Assembly (NCBI GenBank): GCA_023409755.1
Contig: JAEYRA010000083.1
Coordinates: 1 to 26,094, forward strand
Origin: Bacillota bacterium
GTDB lineage: Bacteria; Bacillota; Clostridia; Christensenellales; UMGS416
Direction of reading: 5' to 3'
DNA: 26,094 nt
A program made the translations under genes and the position numbers. This document shows, piece by piece, positions 1-7,629 of this stretch (position 1 is its first letter; each line of letters starts with the position of its first letter). The notes under the pieces were generated by a model. It saw only the letters and a program-made list of their open reading frames with translations, did no database searches and was not told the origin of the DNA.

Positions 1-61
1 TCCGTTCCGCTGACATTTTACTGTTTTTTGATGTTTCAACTTCCGCTTCTTTCAAAACTTC

Positions 62-90
62 TTGACACTGCAATAAGCTTATGATATTTT
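62..90 (+). promoter_or_regulatory. Candidate promoter P1 of the liv operon
   Basis: A consensus -35 TTGACA lies at 62-67. A weaker -10, TATTTT, lies at 85-90, with 17 bases between them. It sits in an AT-rich leader upstream of the binding-protein gene and would give a 5' untranslated region of roughly 75 bases that contains the inverted repeat at 104-148. The -10 match is modest. Confidence 0.45.
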
Positions 91-102
91 TCATATATTC
101 AA

Positions 103-131
103 TTGGTGAAGCAACGGCGGTTCACTATAGA
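103..131 (+). promoter_or_regulatory. Candidate promoter P2 of the liv operon
   Basis: TTGGTG at 103-108 and TATAGA at 126-131 are separated by 17 bases, a plausible second sigma-A promoter closer to the gene. Its -35 overlaps the left arm of the inverted repeat at 104-148 and its -10 lies inside the loop, so a protein bound to the repeat would be expected to affect it. P1 and P2 could be tandem, or only one may be real. Confidence 0.4.
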
Positions 132-148
132 ATTGTCTTGCTTCACCA
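104..148. repeat. 11-bp inverted repeat in the liv leader
   Basis: TGGTGAAGCAA at 104-114 is the exact reverse complement of TTGCTTCACCA at 138-148, with 23 bases between the arms. A further TTCAC half-motif lies at 121-125, 21 bases (about two helical turns) before the TTCAC of the right arm. The repeat ends 9 bases before the ribosome binding site. It could be an operator for a dimeric regulator or an mRNA leader hairpin; the regulator is unknown. Confidence 0.6.
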
Positions 149-171
149 TAATTGTATAAGGAGTGAGGAGT

Positions 172-1338
172 ATGAAGAAGGCCAAGATTCTCTCCACGGT
201 CATCGCGTTGACATTGCTCATTGGCGCGATTTTGACCGGCTGCCAGACGACCGCCCCGGCCGCCAGTGCCTCCGGCACCATCAAGATCGGCGCCATCATG
301 CCCATGACCGGTGACGTGTCAGTGTATGGCACCTCGACCTCCAACGCCATCAAGCTCGCCATCGACGAGGTCAACGCCGCCGGCGGCGTCAACGGCAAGA
401 AGCTGGAGCTGGTGCTGGAAGACGATCAGAACACCCCTGACGTCTCCATCAACTGCTTCAACAAGCTCGTATCCCAGGATAAGGTGGATGTTATCATTGG
501 CTCCGTCGCTTCCAAGTGCACGCTGGCCATCGCGCCGCTGGCACAGCAGGCCGGCATCCCGCTCATCACCACTGCCTCCACCAATGCAGATGTCACCAAG
601 ACCGGCGACTTCATTTTCCGCACCTGCTACATTGACCCGCTGCAGGGTACGGTCTGCGCCAAGTTCTCGCTGGAGAACCTGAAGGCAACCACTGCGGCCA
701 TCATGTTTGACAACGGCAACGACTATTCCAAGGGCCTGGCCGCATCCTTCAAGGAAGCGTTCACCGCCGGCGGCGGCATCATCACCAACGAGGAAGCCTA
801 CTCCCTGGCTGACCAGGACTTCTCCGCCATCATCGCCAAGGTGAAGGAAAAGAACCCGCAGGTCCTGTTCATCCCGGACTACTACGGCAAGGACGCGCTC
901 ATCGCCAAGCAGGTACGCTCGGCAGGCCTGACCGACATCACGTTTGTGGGTGGTGACGGCTGGGATGGCATCGTGGACAACGGCGACGTTTCGGCCGCCG
1001 GTGCCTACTATTCCAACCACTATGACTCCGGTTCGAGCGAGCAAGTCGTGAAGGACTTCGTTGCCAAGTACAAGGCCAAGTACAACGAGACCCCGAACGC
1101 CCTGGCCGCCCTTGGCTATGACGCCATGAACATCGTAGCCCAGGCCATCAAGGCCGCCGGTTCCACAGACAAGGCTGCCGTGCGCGACGCCATCGCCAAG
1201 ACCAACGCTTCGTCCTTCGTGACCGGTGCCATCAAGTACGACGAGAATCGCAACCCGGTGAAAGCTGTTACGATGATCTCAGTGTATGATGACAACGGCA
1301 AGCTGGCCCAGAAATACTACGCCACCGTTCAGCCGTAA
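172..1338 (+). CDS. livJ: LivJ/LivK-type substrate-binding lipoprotein
   Basis: This 388-residue protein is the extracytoplasmic receptor of a branched-chain-amino-acid-type (HAAT family) ABC importer. It starts with a lipoprotein signal: MKKAK, a hydrophobic stretch, then the lipobox LTGC with Cys24 as the expected lipidated residue. The rest is a type I periplasmic-binding fold (Peripla_BP_6), recognisable from IGAIMPMTGDVSVYG, the AINEVNAAGG-like helix (AIDEVNAAGGVNGKKLELV) and the VIIGS/ITTAST segments. I chose ATG 172 over an in-frame GTG at 163 because it has AAGGAG at the right distance and gives a clean signal peptide. It is the first gene of the livJHMGF set, and a hairpin at 1371-1403 separates it from the permeases, consistent with higher expression of the receptor. 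The family also includes amide, urea and aromatic amino-acid receptors, so the substrate is not settled. Confidence 0.93.
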   Translation: MKKAKILSTVIALTLLIGAILTGCQTTAPAASASGTIKIGAIMPMTGDVSVYGTSTSNAIKLAIDEVNAAGGVNGKKLELVLEDDQNTPDVSINCFNKLVSQDKVDVIIGSVASKCTLAIAPLAQQAGIPLITTASTNADVTKTGDFIFRTCYIDPLQGTVCAKFSLENLKATTAAIMFDNGNDYSKGLAASFKEAFTAGGGIITNEEAYSLADQDFSAIIAKVKEKNPQVLFIPDYYGKDALIAKQVRSAGLTDITFVGGDGWDGIVDNGDVSAAGAYYSNHYDSGSSEQVVKDFVAKYKAKYNETPNALAALGYDAMNIVAQAIKAAGSTDKAAVRDAIAKTNASSFVTGAIKYDENRNPVKAVTMISVYDDNGKLAQKYYATVQP

Positions 1339-1370
1339 GCGACGGCTGCTCTTGCCAACAGATTGTACTG

Positions 1371-1403
1371 TGGGAGCGCGGAACAACGGGTTTCGCGCTC
1401 CCA
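1371..1403 (+). other. Intercistronic hairpin between livJ and livH
   Basis: TGGGAGCGCG at 1371-1380 pairs perfectly with CGCGCTCCCA at 1394-1403 around a 13-base loop. No T-run follows, so it is more likely an mRNA-stabilising or partial-attenuation element than a full terminator. Such hairpins commonly follow the receptor gene in ABC importer operons. Confidence 0.65.
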
Positions 1404-1428
1404 CCATTCGATGTAATGGGGTGAGGGA

Positions 1429-2352
1429 ATGGAGACATTCAAACAATTCCTGGTGATCGGTATCACCAACGGCAGCATCTATGCCCTGATAGCCCTGGGG
1501 TATACGATGGTGTACGGCATCGTGAAGCTGATCAATTTCGCCCATGCGGATATCTTGATGCTGGGCGCTTATTTTGGCTTTTTCATCCTGATGGATTTTG
1601 GTGTCAACCCCATGAGTGCGCTGCTGGCGTTCGCGGTGGGCATGGCAGGTTGTGCCATCATCGGCGTGACGATGGAGAAGACCTGCTACAAGCCGCTGCG
1701 CAACGCCCCGCGCCTCAACGCGCTGATCACAGCCATCGGCGTGTCGGTGTTCATTGAAAACGGCAGTCGGTCGCTGCCCTTCATCGGCCCCAACTATCGC
1801 CAATACCCCCAGTTGGACGACAGTACGCTGGCCCCGCTCAAGGCGGTGTCAGACTGGCTACTGGCGCACACGGGGTTTCGAGTTACGCCCATTCAACTGC
1901 TGGTCGTGCTGTTCTCAGTTGTGTTGATGCTGCTCCTCAACTACATTGTCAACTACACCCGTACCGGCAAGGCCATGCGCGCCGTGTCCTATGACATGGG
2001 GGCGGCCAGCCTCATGGGCATTCCGGTGGATCGTATCATCAGCATTACCTTTGCCCTGGGCGCGGCGCTGGCTGCGGCGGCAGGCATTCTGTACAGCCTG
2101 TATCTGCCCAGCATTCAGCCCTATATGGGTATTTACCCGGGTCTCAAGTGCTTTATCGCCGCGGTGCTGGGCGGCATCGGCAGCATCCCCGGCGCGGTGC
2201 TGGGAAGCCTCGTCATCGGCTTGGTCGAGGCATTCACCAAAGGGTATGTCAGCACGACCTGGGCCGATGGCATTGTGTTTGCCATCCTCATTCTGGTGCT
2301 CTTTATCCGCCCCAGTGGCATCATGGGTAAAGCAGTCCGCGAGAAGGTGTAG
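1429..2352 (+). CDS. livH: LivH-type ABC importer permease
   Basis: This is a 307-residue polytopic membrane protein, the usual length for LivH. It forms one half of the transmembrane channel of the HAAT importer, pairing with LivM. The N-terminal GSIYALIALGYTMVYGIVKL and NFAHADILMLGAYFGFF segments are the classic LivH signature. The cytoplasmic loop TGKAMRAVSYDMGAASLMGI carries the EAA-like contact with the ATPases. AAVLGGIGSIPGAVLGSLVI precedes the last helices. About eight membrane segments are visible. The ATG has a short GAGGGA ribosome binding site. The gene is followed after 9 bases by livM, so the two permeases are almost certainly co-translated. Confidence 0.94.
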   Translation: METFKQFLVIGITNGSIYALIALGYTMVYGIVKLINFAHADILMLGAYFGFFILMDFGVNPMSALLAFAVGMAGCAIIGVTMEKTCYKPLRNAPRLNALITAIGVSVFIENGSRSLPFIGPNYRQYPQLDDSTLAPLKAVSDWLLAHTGFRVTPIQLLVVLFSVVLMLLLNYIVNYTRTGKAMRAVSYDMGAASLMGIPVDRIISITFALGAALAAAAGILYSLYLPSIQPYMGIYPGLKCFIAAVLGGIGSIPGAVLGSLVIGLVEAFTKGYVSTTWADGIVFAILILVLFIRPSGIMGKAVREKV

Positions 2353-2361
2353 GAGGAGAAC

Positions 2362-3447
2362 ATGATGAAGATTACGAAAAAGGATTTTCTCCGTCGCATC
2401 CTCGTGCAGGTTGTGTTTATCGTAGCGCTCTACGGGGTGGCGACGCTCCTTATGGCCACCGGCGTCATCAACGACTACGTCGGGCAGATCATGATTACCT
2501 CCACGGTGTTCGCCATCATGGCGCTGGGCATCAACCTGGTAACGGGCATGACCGGGCAGCTCTTGCTGGGTCAGGCGGGCTTCATGGCCATCGGAGGATA
2601 CACCGCGGCCATCTTGCTCAAAAACGGTGTCCCCATGCTGGCGGCGTTGCTGGTGGCGGCACTCTTTGCAGCGCTTCTCGGGCTGCTCGTGGGTATTCCG
2701 CTCTTCCGGTTGAGGGGGGACTACCTGGCCATCGTCACCCTCGCCCTGGGAGAGATCATCGTCGTCGTTCTCAACAACCTGGGTGACCTCACCGGCGGCG
2801 CGTCGGGCCTCATGGGGATACGTGGCATCGTATCGATGGCCGTGCCCTACAGCAAGCTCATCACGTTCCTGTGGGTGTCCCTATTCCTTGTTCTGACGCT
2901 GCTGGCATTGGTGCACCTGATGACGTCCACCCATGGCCGCGCCATTCTCTCCGTGCGGGAGGATGAGATCGCTGCTGAGTCGATGGGCATCAACACCCAC
3001 TACACCAAGGTGTTCGCCTATGCTATTTCTACCTTCTTGGCCGGTTTGGCTGGCGCGCTGTTCGCCACCGAATCCGGCTACCTCAACCCCAGCCAGTTTA
3101 ACTTCCTGTCCTCGGTCAACTATCTTGTCATCGTCGTCTTTGGCGGTCTGGGGTCGATCACCGGCACGGTGCTCTCTGGCTATCTGCTGACGATGCTGCA
3201 GGAGACGGTGCTGCGCAACTTGCCTACCGTTCCGATCTTCGGCTTCCAGCTGGCGCTGGCGGATTACCGTCTGGTCATCTATCCACTGCTCCTCATCCTG
3301 ATGATGATCTTCCGCCCGCAGGGGTTGCTGGGCACCCGGGAGCTGCCGCTCCTCAAGATGTCCCACTGGTCCTGGTGGTCGCACACGTTGCACCGCTGGG
3401 GTGACTGGTGGAAGGCGCGGCTGAACGGGCCGAGAAAGGGGAATTAG
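2362..3447 (+). CDS. livM: LivM-type ABC importer permease with Trp-rich tail
   Basis: This 361-residue second permease subunit partners LivH. Family landmarks are the ALGINLVTGMTGQLLLGQAG segment near residue 55-75, GIPLFRLRGDYLAIVTLALG, the cytoplasmic coupling loop with ILSVREDEIAAESMGIN, and the conserved VVFGGLGSITGTVLSG block followed by IFRPQGLLG. AGGAGG lies directly upstream of ATG 2362; an ATG at 2365 is an alternative start. After the canonical RPQGLLG end, the protein continues for about 34 residues (328-361) in a basic tail with six tryptophans between residues 336 and 350. That tail is unusual for LivM. The gene is 4 bases from livG. Confidence 0.94.
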   Translation: MMKITKKDFLRRILVQVVFIVALYGVATLLMATGVINDYVGQIMITSTVFAIMALGINLVTGMTGQLLLGQAGFMAIGGYTAAILLKNGVPMLAALLVAALFAALLGLLVGIPLFRLRGDYLAIVTLALGEIIVVVLNNLGDLTGGASGLMGIRGIVSMAVPYSKLITFLWVSLFLVLTLLALVHLMTSTHGRAILSVREDEIAAESMGINTHYTKVFAYAISTFLAGLAGALFATESGYLNPSQFNFLSSVNYLVIVVFGGLGSITGTVLSGYLLTMLQETVLRNLPTVPIFGFQLALADYRLVIYPLLLILMMIFRPQGLLGTRELPLLKMSHWSWWSHTLHRWGDWWKARLNGPRKGN

Positions 3448-3451
3448 GGCA

Positions 3452-4249
3452 ATGCCAATCCTGACGATCAAGGATCTTTCGATCCAGTTCGGCGGCCTGA
3501 AGGCTGTCAGCAATTTTAACCTGACGTTGGATAAAGGAGAGCTCGTCGGCCTTATCGGCCCCAACGGCGCGGGCAAGACCACGGTCTTCAACCTGCTGAC
3601 TGGCGTGTACGCGCCGACCGCCGGCACCATCGAGTATGCGGACACCGCTGGAAAGATCTGGGCGCTGGGCGGCATGAAGCCGTGGCGCATTGCGCGCCTT
3701 GGCATGACGCGCACGTTCCAGAACATCCGGCTTTTCAAGAAGCTTTCGGTCATCGACAACGTACGCATTGCCATGCACCCCACGGCGCACTATTCGCCCT
3801 TCTCAGCGTTGCTGCGCCTGCCGTCCTACTGGCGGGAGGAAGCACGCATGGAGGATGAGGCCACCGACCTTCTCGAGATCTTCGGTCTGGAGGAGAAGCG
3901 GGACGAGCTGGCTTCCAGCCTGCCCTACGGGGAGCAGCGCAAGCTGGAGATCGTGCGGGCCATGGCTGCCAAGCCGCAGATTCTGCTGCTCGATGAGCCG
4001 GCGGCCGGCATGAACCCCCAGGAGACCCAGGATCTGACCAAGCTCATCCGGTCCATCCGCGATCGGTTCGGACTGACAATCCTGCTCATCGAGCACGACA
4101 TGAGCCTGGTGATGAACATCTGCGAGCGTATTCTGGTGCTCGACTACGGCGAACTCATTGCCCAGGGCGTGCCGGACGAAATTCGCACCAATCCCAAGGT
4201 CATCAAGGCCTATCTGGGCGAGGAGGTGAGCATCGATGCTGCTCATTAA
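3452..4249 (+). CDS. livG: LivG-type ABC importer ATPase
   Basis: This 265-residue cytoplasmic ATPase is one of two that power the importer. Walker A is GPNGAGKT at residues 36-43. The signature is LPYGEQ at 157-162, the LivG form in which Y replaces the first S/G of LSGGQ. Walker B is ILLLDEP at 177-183, followed by the AAGMNPQE D-loop region, and the switch histidine is in LLIEHDMSLV (His215). The long insert between Walker A and the signature (TFQNIRLFKKLSV onward) is typical of the LivG/BCA_ABC_TP subfamily. The gene overlaps livF by 14 bases, which implies translational coupling and balanced stoichiometry. Confidence 0.95.
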   Translation: MPILTIKDLSIQFGGLKAVSNFNLTLDKGELVGLIGPNGAGKTTVFNLLTGVYAPTAGTIEYADTAGKIWALGGMKPWRIARLGMTRTFQNIRLFKKLSVIDNVRIAMHPTAHYSPFSALLRLPSYWREEARMEDEATDLLEIFGLEEKRDELASSLPYGEQRKLEIVRAMAAKPQILLLDEPAAGMNPQETQDLTKLIRSIRDRFGLTILLIEHDMSLVMNICERILVLDYGELIAQGVPDEIRTNPKVIKAYLGEEVSIDAAH

Positions 4250-4937
4250 GGACTTGCACGTTGCCTACGGCAACATCCACGCACTGCATGGCGTTTCACT
4301 GGAGGTGCAGCAGGGGGAGATCGTGACGCTCATCGGCGCCAATGGTGCAGGCAAAACCACGACCCTGCACGCCACCAGCGGCATCATAGAGAAGATGAGC
4401 GGTTCGGTGGAGTTCCTGGGCCAAAACCTCGAGAAGGTCAACGCCAACAAACGCGTGGACATGGGGCTAGTGCAGGTGCCCGAGGGCCGGCGCATCTTCG
4501 CCAACCTGACGGTGCGTGACAACCTGGAGATGGGGGCGTTCCTGCCCCGTACACGCAAGAACACCAAGGCCAACCTGGAGATCGTGATGGACCGGTTCCC
4601 CCGCCTGCGGGAGCGCGCCGGTCAGCTGTCAGGCACCCTCTCGGGTGGGGAGCAGCAGATGCTGGCCATCGGCCGGGCGTTGATGGCCGAACCGAAGCTC
4701 CTGCTGATGGATGAACCCTCGATGGGTCTGGCACCCATTCTGGTGCAGGAGATCTTCTCCATCATCCGTTGGATCAACCAGCAGGGCGTAACGATCCTGC
4801 TGGTGGAGCAGAACGCCCACATGGCCCTGCAGACGGCCCACCGTGCCTATGTGCTGGAGACCGGCCGCATCGTCATGAGCGGCGACAGCGCCGAACTGCG
4901 GGAGTCGGACGAGATCAGAAAAGCATATTTGGGATAG
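4236..4937 (+). CDS. livF: LivF-type ABC importer ATPase
   Basis: This 233-residue ATPase is the partner of LivG. Walker A is GANGAGKT at residues 34-41, the signature is LSGGEQ at 135-140, and Walker B is LLLMDE at 155-160, followed by PSMGLAP. LLVEQNA at 188-194 shows glutamine where most ABC ATPases have the switch histidine; this is normal for LivF and helps tell it from LivG. VPEGRRIFANLTVRDNLEMG is also LivF-typical. It is the last gene of the importer operon, and a strong terminator follows at 5012. Confidence 0.95.
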   Translation: MLLIKDLHVAYGNIHALHGVSLEVQQGEIVTLIGANGAGKTTTLHATSGIIEKMSGSVEFLGQNLEKVNANKRVDMGLVQVPEGRRIFANLTVRDNLEMGAFLPRTRKNTKANLEIVMDRFPRLRERAGQLSGTLSGGEQQMLAIGRALMAEPKLLLMDEPSMGLAPILVQEIFSIIRWINQQGVTILLVEQNAHMALQTAHRAYVLETGRIVMSGDSAELRESDEIRKAYLG

Positions 4938-5011
4938 CTTCGCTTCGCTTTCGTGGCGGCCACCGTTGGCGACCGCCGCGAGTTTGGAGTACTCGACACA
5001 AGTAGTGATTT

Positions 5012-5045
5012 GCCCCCTGGCGCACAGGTCGCCAGGGGGCGTTTG
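5012..5045 (+). terminator. Terminator of the liv operon
   Basis: GCCCCCTGGCG at 5012-5022 and CGCCAGGGGGC at 5030-5040 form a perfect 11-bp GC-rich stem with a 7-base loop. It is followed by a short T-rich stretch (GTTTGGTT). It separates the importer from the next operon. Confidence 0.85.
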
Positions 5046-5074
5046 GTTGCGTTGGTCATGCGTCTCGACACCCG

Positions 5075-5103
5075 TTGTACCCAGGTGCTGGCTGGCTTAT
5101 AAT
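5075..5103 (+). promoter_or_regulatory. Promoter of the VOC-deoB-punA operon
   Basis: TTGTAC at 5075-5080 and a perfect TATAAT at 5098-5103 are spaced by 17 bases, a strong sigma-A promoter. Transcription would begin near 5110, leaving a leader of about 23 bases with GGAGGT before the ATG at 5133. A small inverted repeat, TGGAA-GCA-TTCCA (5103-5115), covers the expected start point and could be an operator. No purine riboswitch fits in so short a leader. Confidence 0.8.
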
Positions 5104-5132
5104 GGAAGCATTCCAATGCAGGAGGTACAACT

Positions 5133-5594
5133 ATGTCCGAGAGCAACCCCGTTTTGGGCACGAACAAGATCATGCAGGTGGGCGTTCTGGTCAAGAATAT
5201 AGAGCAGACGGCCAAGGACTGGGCGGAACTGCTGGGCGTACCCACGCCGGACATCTCCCTGACCGACGGGCTGGAAGCGACCCAGGCCGTTTACCACGGC
5301 AAGCCCTGTCCGGCGCGGGCAAAGCTGGCGTTCCTGCACTGCGGGCAGGTAGACATTGAGCTCATTGAGCCCGATGAGAACGACTCGGTCTGGCGGGAGT
5401 ATCTCGACCGAAACGGCGAGGGGTTCCACCACATCGCCTTCGTTGTGGATGGCATGAAGGAGAAGATCGGCCTGCTGGAGCAGCGCGGCATGACGCTGGT
5501 GCAGAAGGGTGAGTACACCGGCGGCCGTTATGCTTATGTGGAGGACACCGCTGACCGCTACAAGATGATGTTTGAATTGCTGGAGAACGACTGA
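5133..5594 (+). CDS. VOC-superfamily (glyoxalase/epimerase-like) protein
   Basis: This 153-residue protein has two beta-alpha-beta-beta-beta modules (about residues 12-80 and 98-150), the vicinal-oxygen-chelate fold of glyoxalase I and methylmalonyl-CoA epimerase. Candidate metal ligands are Glu76 (IELIEP), His100 (FHHIAF) and Glu148 (FELLE). At the first ligand position, usually His in HIGIVV, this protein has Gln15 (MQVGVLV). The closest resemblance is to methylmalonyl-CoA epimerase-like VOC proteins, but no mutase or carboxylase gene is nearby. The operon partners (sugar isomerase, deoB, punA) argue for a sugar or nucleoside-derived substrate. GGAGGT precedes the ATG. The reaction is unknown. 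Confidence 0.85.
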   Translation: MSESNPVLGTNKIMQVGVLVKNIEQTAKDWAELLGVPTPDISLTDGLEATQAVYHGKPCPARAKLAFLHCGQVDIELIEPDENDSVWREYLDRNGEGFHHIAFVVDGMKEKIGLLEQRGMTLVQKGEYTGGRYAYVEDTADRYKMMFELLEND

Positions 5595-5606
5595 GGAGGG
5601 GCAACG

Positions 5607-6455
5607 ATGAGATTTGGAGCGCCGCTTTATGGTGACTGGAAGGGCCCGGAGGGCTGGATCCGCACGCTGAAGCAGAAGGGCTTTGATGCCGCTTACAGCC
5701 CGGTGGGGCTGGATGCCTCCGACGGGGAGATTGCTGAATACCGGCAGGCCGCGAAGGAGCACAACATCGTCATTTCCGAGGTGGGGGCTTGGAACAACAA
5801 CCCCCTGCACCCCGACCAGGCAGTGGCGGCGGCGGGCTATGCCGGCTTGGTGCGTGCCATGGTGCTGGCGGATAAGCTGGGTGCCGAGTGCTGTGTCAAC
5901 GTCTGCGGCTCCTGCGGCACGGTGTGGGACGGCCCCCATCGTGACAACCTGACCCGGCGCACCTTCGACCGCATTGTCACCTATGTGAAGCGCTTGCTCG
6001 ATGAGGTGCAGCCCAAGGACACGGCCTTCTCGCTGGAGATGATGCCCTGGATGTTCCCCACGACCGCCCAGGAGAACCTGGAGCTCATTGAGGCAGTGGG
6101 GTCGCCCCATTTTGTGGCGCACCTCGACCTTGTCAACATCACCTGCAGCCCCCGGCTGTACTTTGAGAACGGTGACATGGTTCGTGAGAGCTTCCGCGTG
6201 CTGGGGCCCCACATCCGCAGCGTGCACGCCAAGGACATCATCCTGCGGGAGAAGCTGACGACCCACCTCGACGAGGTGCGTCCAGGCTTGGGCGGGTTCG
6301 ATTACCGCGCGCTGCTCTTGAGCGTGGAGGAGACCAACCCGGCCATCCCGGTGATGCTGGAACACCTGCCCAGCGAGGAGGAGTACACGCTGGCAGCGGC
6401 CTATGTGCGCGGCGTGGCTGAGGAACTGGGCATCGCCATCTGCCAGCCGGTGTAG
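5607..6455 (+). CDS. Xylose isomerase-like TIM-barrel sugar isomerase/epimerase
   Basis: This 282-residue protein belongs to the AP-endonuclease-2/xylose-isomerase-like TIM-barrel family, which includes IolE, IolI, hydroxypyruvate isomerase and ketose 3-epimerases. The four metal ligands of the family are readable: Glu144 (FSLEMMPW), Asp174 (AHLDLVN), His207 (SVHAKDI) and Glu252 (VMLEHLPS). The length is full and there is no signal peptide, so it is cytoplasmic. A good GAGGGG ribosome binding site lies 12 bases after the VOC gene, and deoB begins 4 bases after its stop. It probably isomerises or epimerises a sugar or sugar acid; which one cannot be read from the sequence. Confidence 0.88.
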   Translation: MRFGAPLYGDWKGPEGWIRTLKQKGFDAAYSPVGLDASDGEIAEYRQAAKEHNIVISEVGAWNNNPLHPDQAVAAAGYAGLVRAMVLADKLGAECCVNVCGSCGTVWDGPHRDNLTRRTFDRIVTYVKRLLDEVQPKDTAFSLEMMPWMFPTTAQENLELIEAVGSPHFVAHLDLVNITCSPRLYFENGDMVRESFRVLGPHIRSVHAKDIILREKLTTHLDEVRPGLGGFDYRALLLSVEETNPAIPVMLEHLPSEEEYTLAAAYVRGVAEELGIAICQPV

Positions 6456-6459
6456 GGCC

Positions 6460-7629
6460 ATGCGCGTTTTTTTGGTCGTGCTGGATAGCGTTGGCATCGG
6501 CAGTCAGCCGGACTCGGGCCGCTTCGGCGATTCCGGGGCTGATACGCTGGGCCATGTGCTGGCAGCAACCGGCACCGACCTGCCGGAGATGGGGCGGCTG
6601 GGCCTCTACAACATCGGTGGCACGTCCTTCCATGCCCCACGGCCGGCCGAGGGCTGCTTCGGGCGGATGATGGAACTCTCCCAAGGCAAGGACACGACGA
6701 CCGGCCATTGGGAGATGGCCGGCATCCGTCTGGAGCGGCCTTTCCCGACCTACGCGGACGGCTTCCCGCCGGAGGTCATCGACGAATTCACCCGCCGCAC
6801 AGGGCTGCCGGTGCTGGGCAACTGCGCCGCTTCGGGCACGGAGATCATCGCACGCCTGGGCGGGGAGCACCTGCGCACCGGCTGGCCCATCGTATACACC
6901 TCGGCCGACAGCGTCTTTCAGATCGCCGCCCACGAGGACGTCATTCCGCCCGAACGGCTCTATGAGCTATGCCGCACGGCGCGTGCCATGCTGGCAGGGC
7001 CTCATGGCGTGGGGCGGGTCATCGCCCGGCCTTTTGCCGGGGAGGAAGGTAGCTTCTTCCGCACCGACCGCCGACACGATTTCTCCCTGGAGCCGCCGGA
7101 GGGAAACCTTCTTAGCCTGCTGGCAGACCACGGCATTCCAGTCGTGGCCATCGGCAAGATTCAGGACATCTTCGCCGGTCGCTCCATCGCCCGCTGGCTG
7201 CCCACCCACGGCAACCGTGAGGGACTGGAGGCCGTACTGGACTGCATGAAGGCAGGGGAGCCGGGGTTTTTCTTTGCGAACCTTGTTGACTTTGACATGC
7301 TCTATGGCCACCGCAACGATGTGGAGGGATACGCCGCCGCCCTGCGGGAGGTGGACGCCTTCCTGCCCGCCCTGCGCGCGGCTATGGCGCCGGAGGACAT
7401 ACTCATCCTGACCGCCGACCACGGCTGCGACCCCAGCCACCCAGGCACCGACCACACCCGTGAGTATGTGCCGGTACTGTTCTGGGGTCCCTCGCTGCAG
7501 CGGGGCATCGACCTGGGTACCCGCGAAGGATTTGGAGACCTAGGGCAGACGGTGGCCGATCTCTATGGCCTGTCCGCCGCCTATGGCCACTCCATGAAAC
7601 CGGACATCACAAAGGAGGATCCCCAATGA
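6460..7629 (+). CDS. deoB: Phosphopentomutase
   Basis: This 389-residue phosphopentomutase interconverts (deoxy)ribose-1-phosphate and the 5-phosphate. It belongs to the alkaline phosphatase superfamily with two Mn ions. The start is ATG 6460, giving MRVFLVVLDSVGIG; an upstream in-frame extension is not needed. Metal and catalytic residues follow the characterised Bacillus pattern with the right spacing: Asp9, the phospho-threonine segment GKDTTTGHWE (Thr79-81), Asp279 and His284 (DFDMLYGH), Asp320-His321 (TADHG) and His332 (GTDHTREYVP). The mobile cap domain lies roughly between residues 95 and 210. It overlaps punA by ATGA, so the two steps of purine nucleoside breakdown are translationally coupled. 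Confidence 0.97.
   Translation: MRVFLVVLDSVGIGSQPDSGRFGDSGADTLGHVLAATGTDLPEMGRLGLYNIGGTSFHAPRPAEGCFGRMMELSQGKDTTTGHWEMAGIRLERPFPTYADGFPPEVIDEFTRRTGLPVLGNCAASGTEIIARLGGEHLRTGWPIVYTSADSVFQIAAHEDVIPPERLYELCRTARAMLAGPHGVGRVIARPFAGEEGSFFRTDRRHDFSLEPPEGNLLSLLADHGIPVVAIGKIQDIFAGRSIARWLPTHGNREGLEAVLDCMKAGEPGFFFANLVDFDMLYGHRNDVEGYAAALREVDAFLPALRAAMAPEDILILTADHGCDPSHPGTDHTREYVPVLFWGPSLQRGIDLGTREGFGDLGQTVADLYGLSAAYGHSMKPDITKEDPQ

Noticed and set aside
1..171. T-box, riboswitch or CodY box in the liv leader
   Set aside because: No T-box core, no riboswitch-like conserved core and no convincing AATTTTCWGAAAATT match; only the inverted repeat is supported.
5097..6497. 466-codon minus-strand open frame opposite the VOC and TIM-barrel genes
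   Set aside because: Antisense shadow; it reads through a strong plus-strand promoter and two well-supported genes.
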